Shown piece by piece: positions 63,558-64,000 of a stretch of 64,000 nt of DNA; position 1 is the stretch's first letter; every line of letters starts with the position of its first letter. The position numbers and the translations under genes are program-made. Source of the stretch: Meconema thalassinum. Taxonomy: Eukaryota; Arthropoda; Insecta; Orthoptera; Tettigoniidae. The stretch is taken from assembly GCA_946902985.2 (NCBI GenBank), contig OX336400.1:170821043-170885042 (forward strand), written 5' to 3'. Below the pieces are notes generated by a model that made no database searches, was not told the origin of the DNA, and saw only the letters and a list, made by a program, of their open reading frames with translations.

Positions 63558-64000
63558 TATCTGTTCTTAATTCAAGTAAGGACTGCAGACGATAATTTCA
63601 AGTAGTTCCTACTTTCAATACCAAATGCTACCGTCAACGACACCTAGCTGTGAACTTGGATACTACTAGATGCCATCGCAACCAACGCCTAGTGATGAAC
63701 GTTGGAACTTATGAGCATTAACCTACACATTTTGCTCCACACACGTTAAGTTAGTGGAAGGATCCTTTACATGCCATAAATCTATGACATGGGACCGCCG
63801 GCTTTACTTCCCCTCCGAAGGAAGACATACTGAGGGATTTTTAACGCTCTTAAAAATCCGACGACTTCGGCCGGGTTTGTCACCACTTGTTAGAGAAATA
63901 CGTCAATGTAGGCCTATACATAATTCTAATAACCTATCTTTCAGATAATAGTGATCACTAGGGCTCGGATTTTTAGGTAAATAAATATTCTTTTATGTAA

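Larger units (their letters stand above)
62382..63880 (-). mobile_element. SINE-B copy split twice
   Basis: Three pieces in order: tail 62382-62474, middle 62998-63043, body 63558-63880 (ending in CGGCCGGGTTTG, head truncated). Between them lie a LINE fragment and another SINE-B. Confidence 0.88.

Overview
This window looks like a piece of a large, repeat-rich insect genome, most likely polyneopteran (orthopteran, phasmid or cockroach grade). Three things point that way: three single-exon remainders of secreted Gly-rich/(V-P-V)n cuticular-type proteins whose first exon lies elsewhere, splice signals and AATAAA poly(A) signals, and a dense layer of tRNA-derived SINEs, LINE relics, Helitrons, piggyBac-like, Tc1/mariner and pogo/Tc5-like elements. 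The species assignment is inference. There is no sign of prokaryotic gene organisation, no rRNA and no functional tRNA gene that I can support.

Layout. 0-12 kb: LINE relics, a SINE+LINE chimera with its own target-site duplication (3323-4383), a nine-copy array of ATGGCGR motifs spaced about 145 bp (5.2-6.4 kb), a Tigger relic, a short Helitron and nested SINEs. 12-14 kb: a 943-bp near-perfect fold-back palindrome and a cluster of CRE-like TGACGTCA sites. 14.9-15.7 kb: cuticular-type gene 1 (+). 16-19.5 kb: a piggyBac-like element split by a second element that carries stacked SINEs. 19.6-26 kb: SINE thicket and a possible first coding exon (24147-24279). 26.6-27.2 kb: cuticular-type gene 2 (-). 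28-35 kb: an unidentified cysteine-containing ORF interrupted by a nested SINE, palindromic repeat K, and a piggyBac-like element interrupted by a Helitron. 35-41 kb: a near full-length but decayed LINE (PHD-finger ORF1; endonuclease-RT ORF2) split by an apparently intact Tc1-family transposon (35759-37223; 341-aa transposase with complete DDE). 41-55 kb: SINEs, a full-length non-autonomous Helitron (49367-50286), a Polinton/Maverick DNA-polymerase fragment inside a SINE, a second LINE relic with an intact YADD motif, and a mariner relic. 55.6-56.5 kb: cuticular-type gene 3 (-), with a 33-bp tandem repeat in its coding end. 56.6-59.3 kb: a pogo/Tc5-like element that landed in the 5' tip of a Helitron, just upstream of gene 3's second exon. 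59-64 kb: an EN-RT LINE fragment, a possible promoter/first exon (60.9-61.4 kb) and a three-level SINE/LINE/SINE nest.

How it works together: the only genes I would defend as host genes are the three cuticular-type paralogues, which share architecture (signal-peptide remainder, dibasic KR-G, Gly-rich arm, central VPV/RPYPVTVNRP block, Gly-rich or Ser-rich C-terminal arm ending K-H) and are probably part of one tandem family spread apart by transposon insertion. Almost everything else is mobile DNA. Its insertion order can often be read directly from target-site duplications, and these are the best-supported observations here.

Repeat-family names used here (SINE-A to SINE-I, J, K, L, M, Helitron-1/-2) are local labels made for this window.
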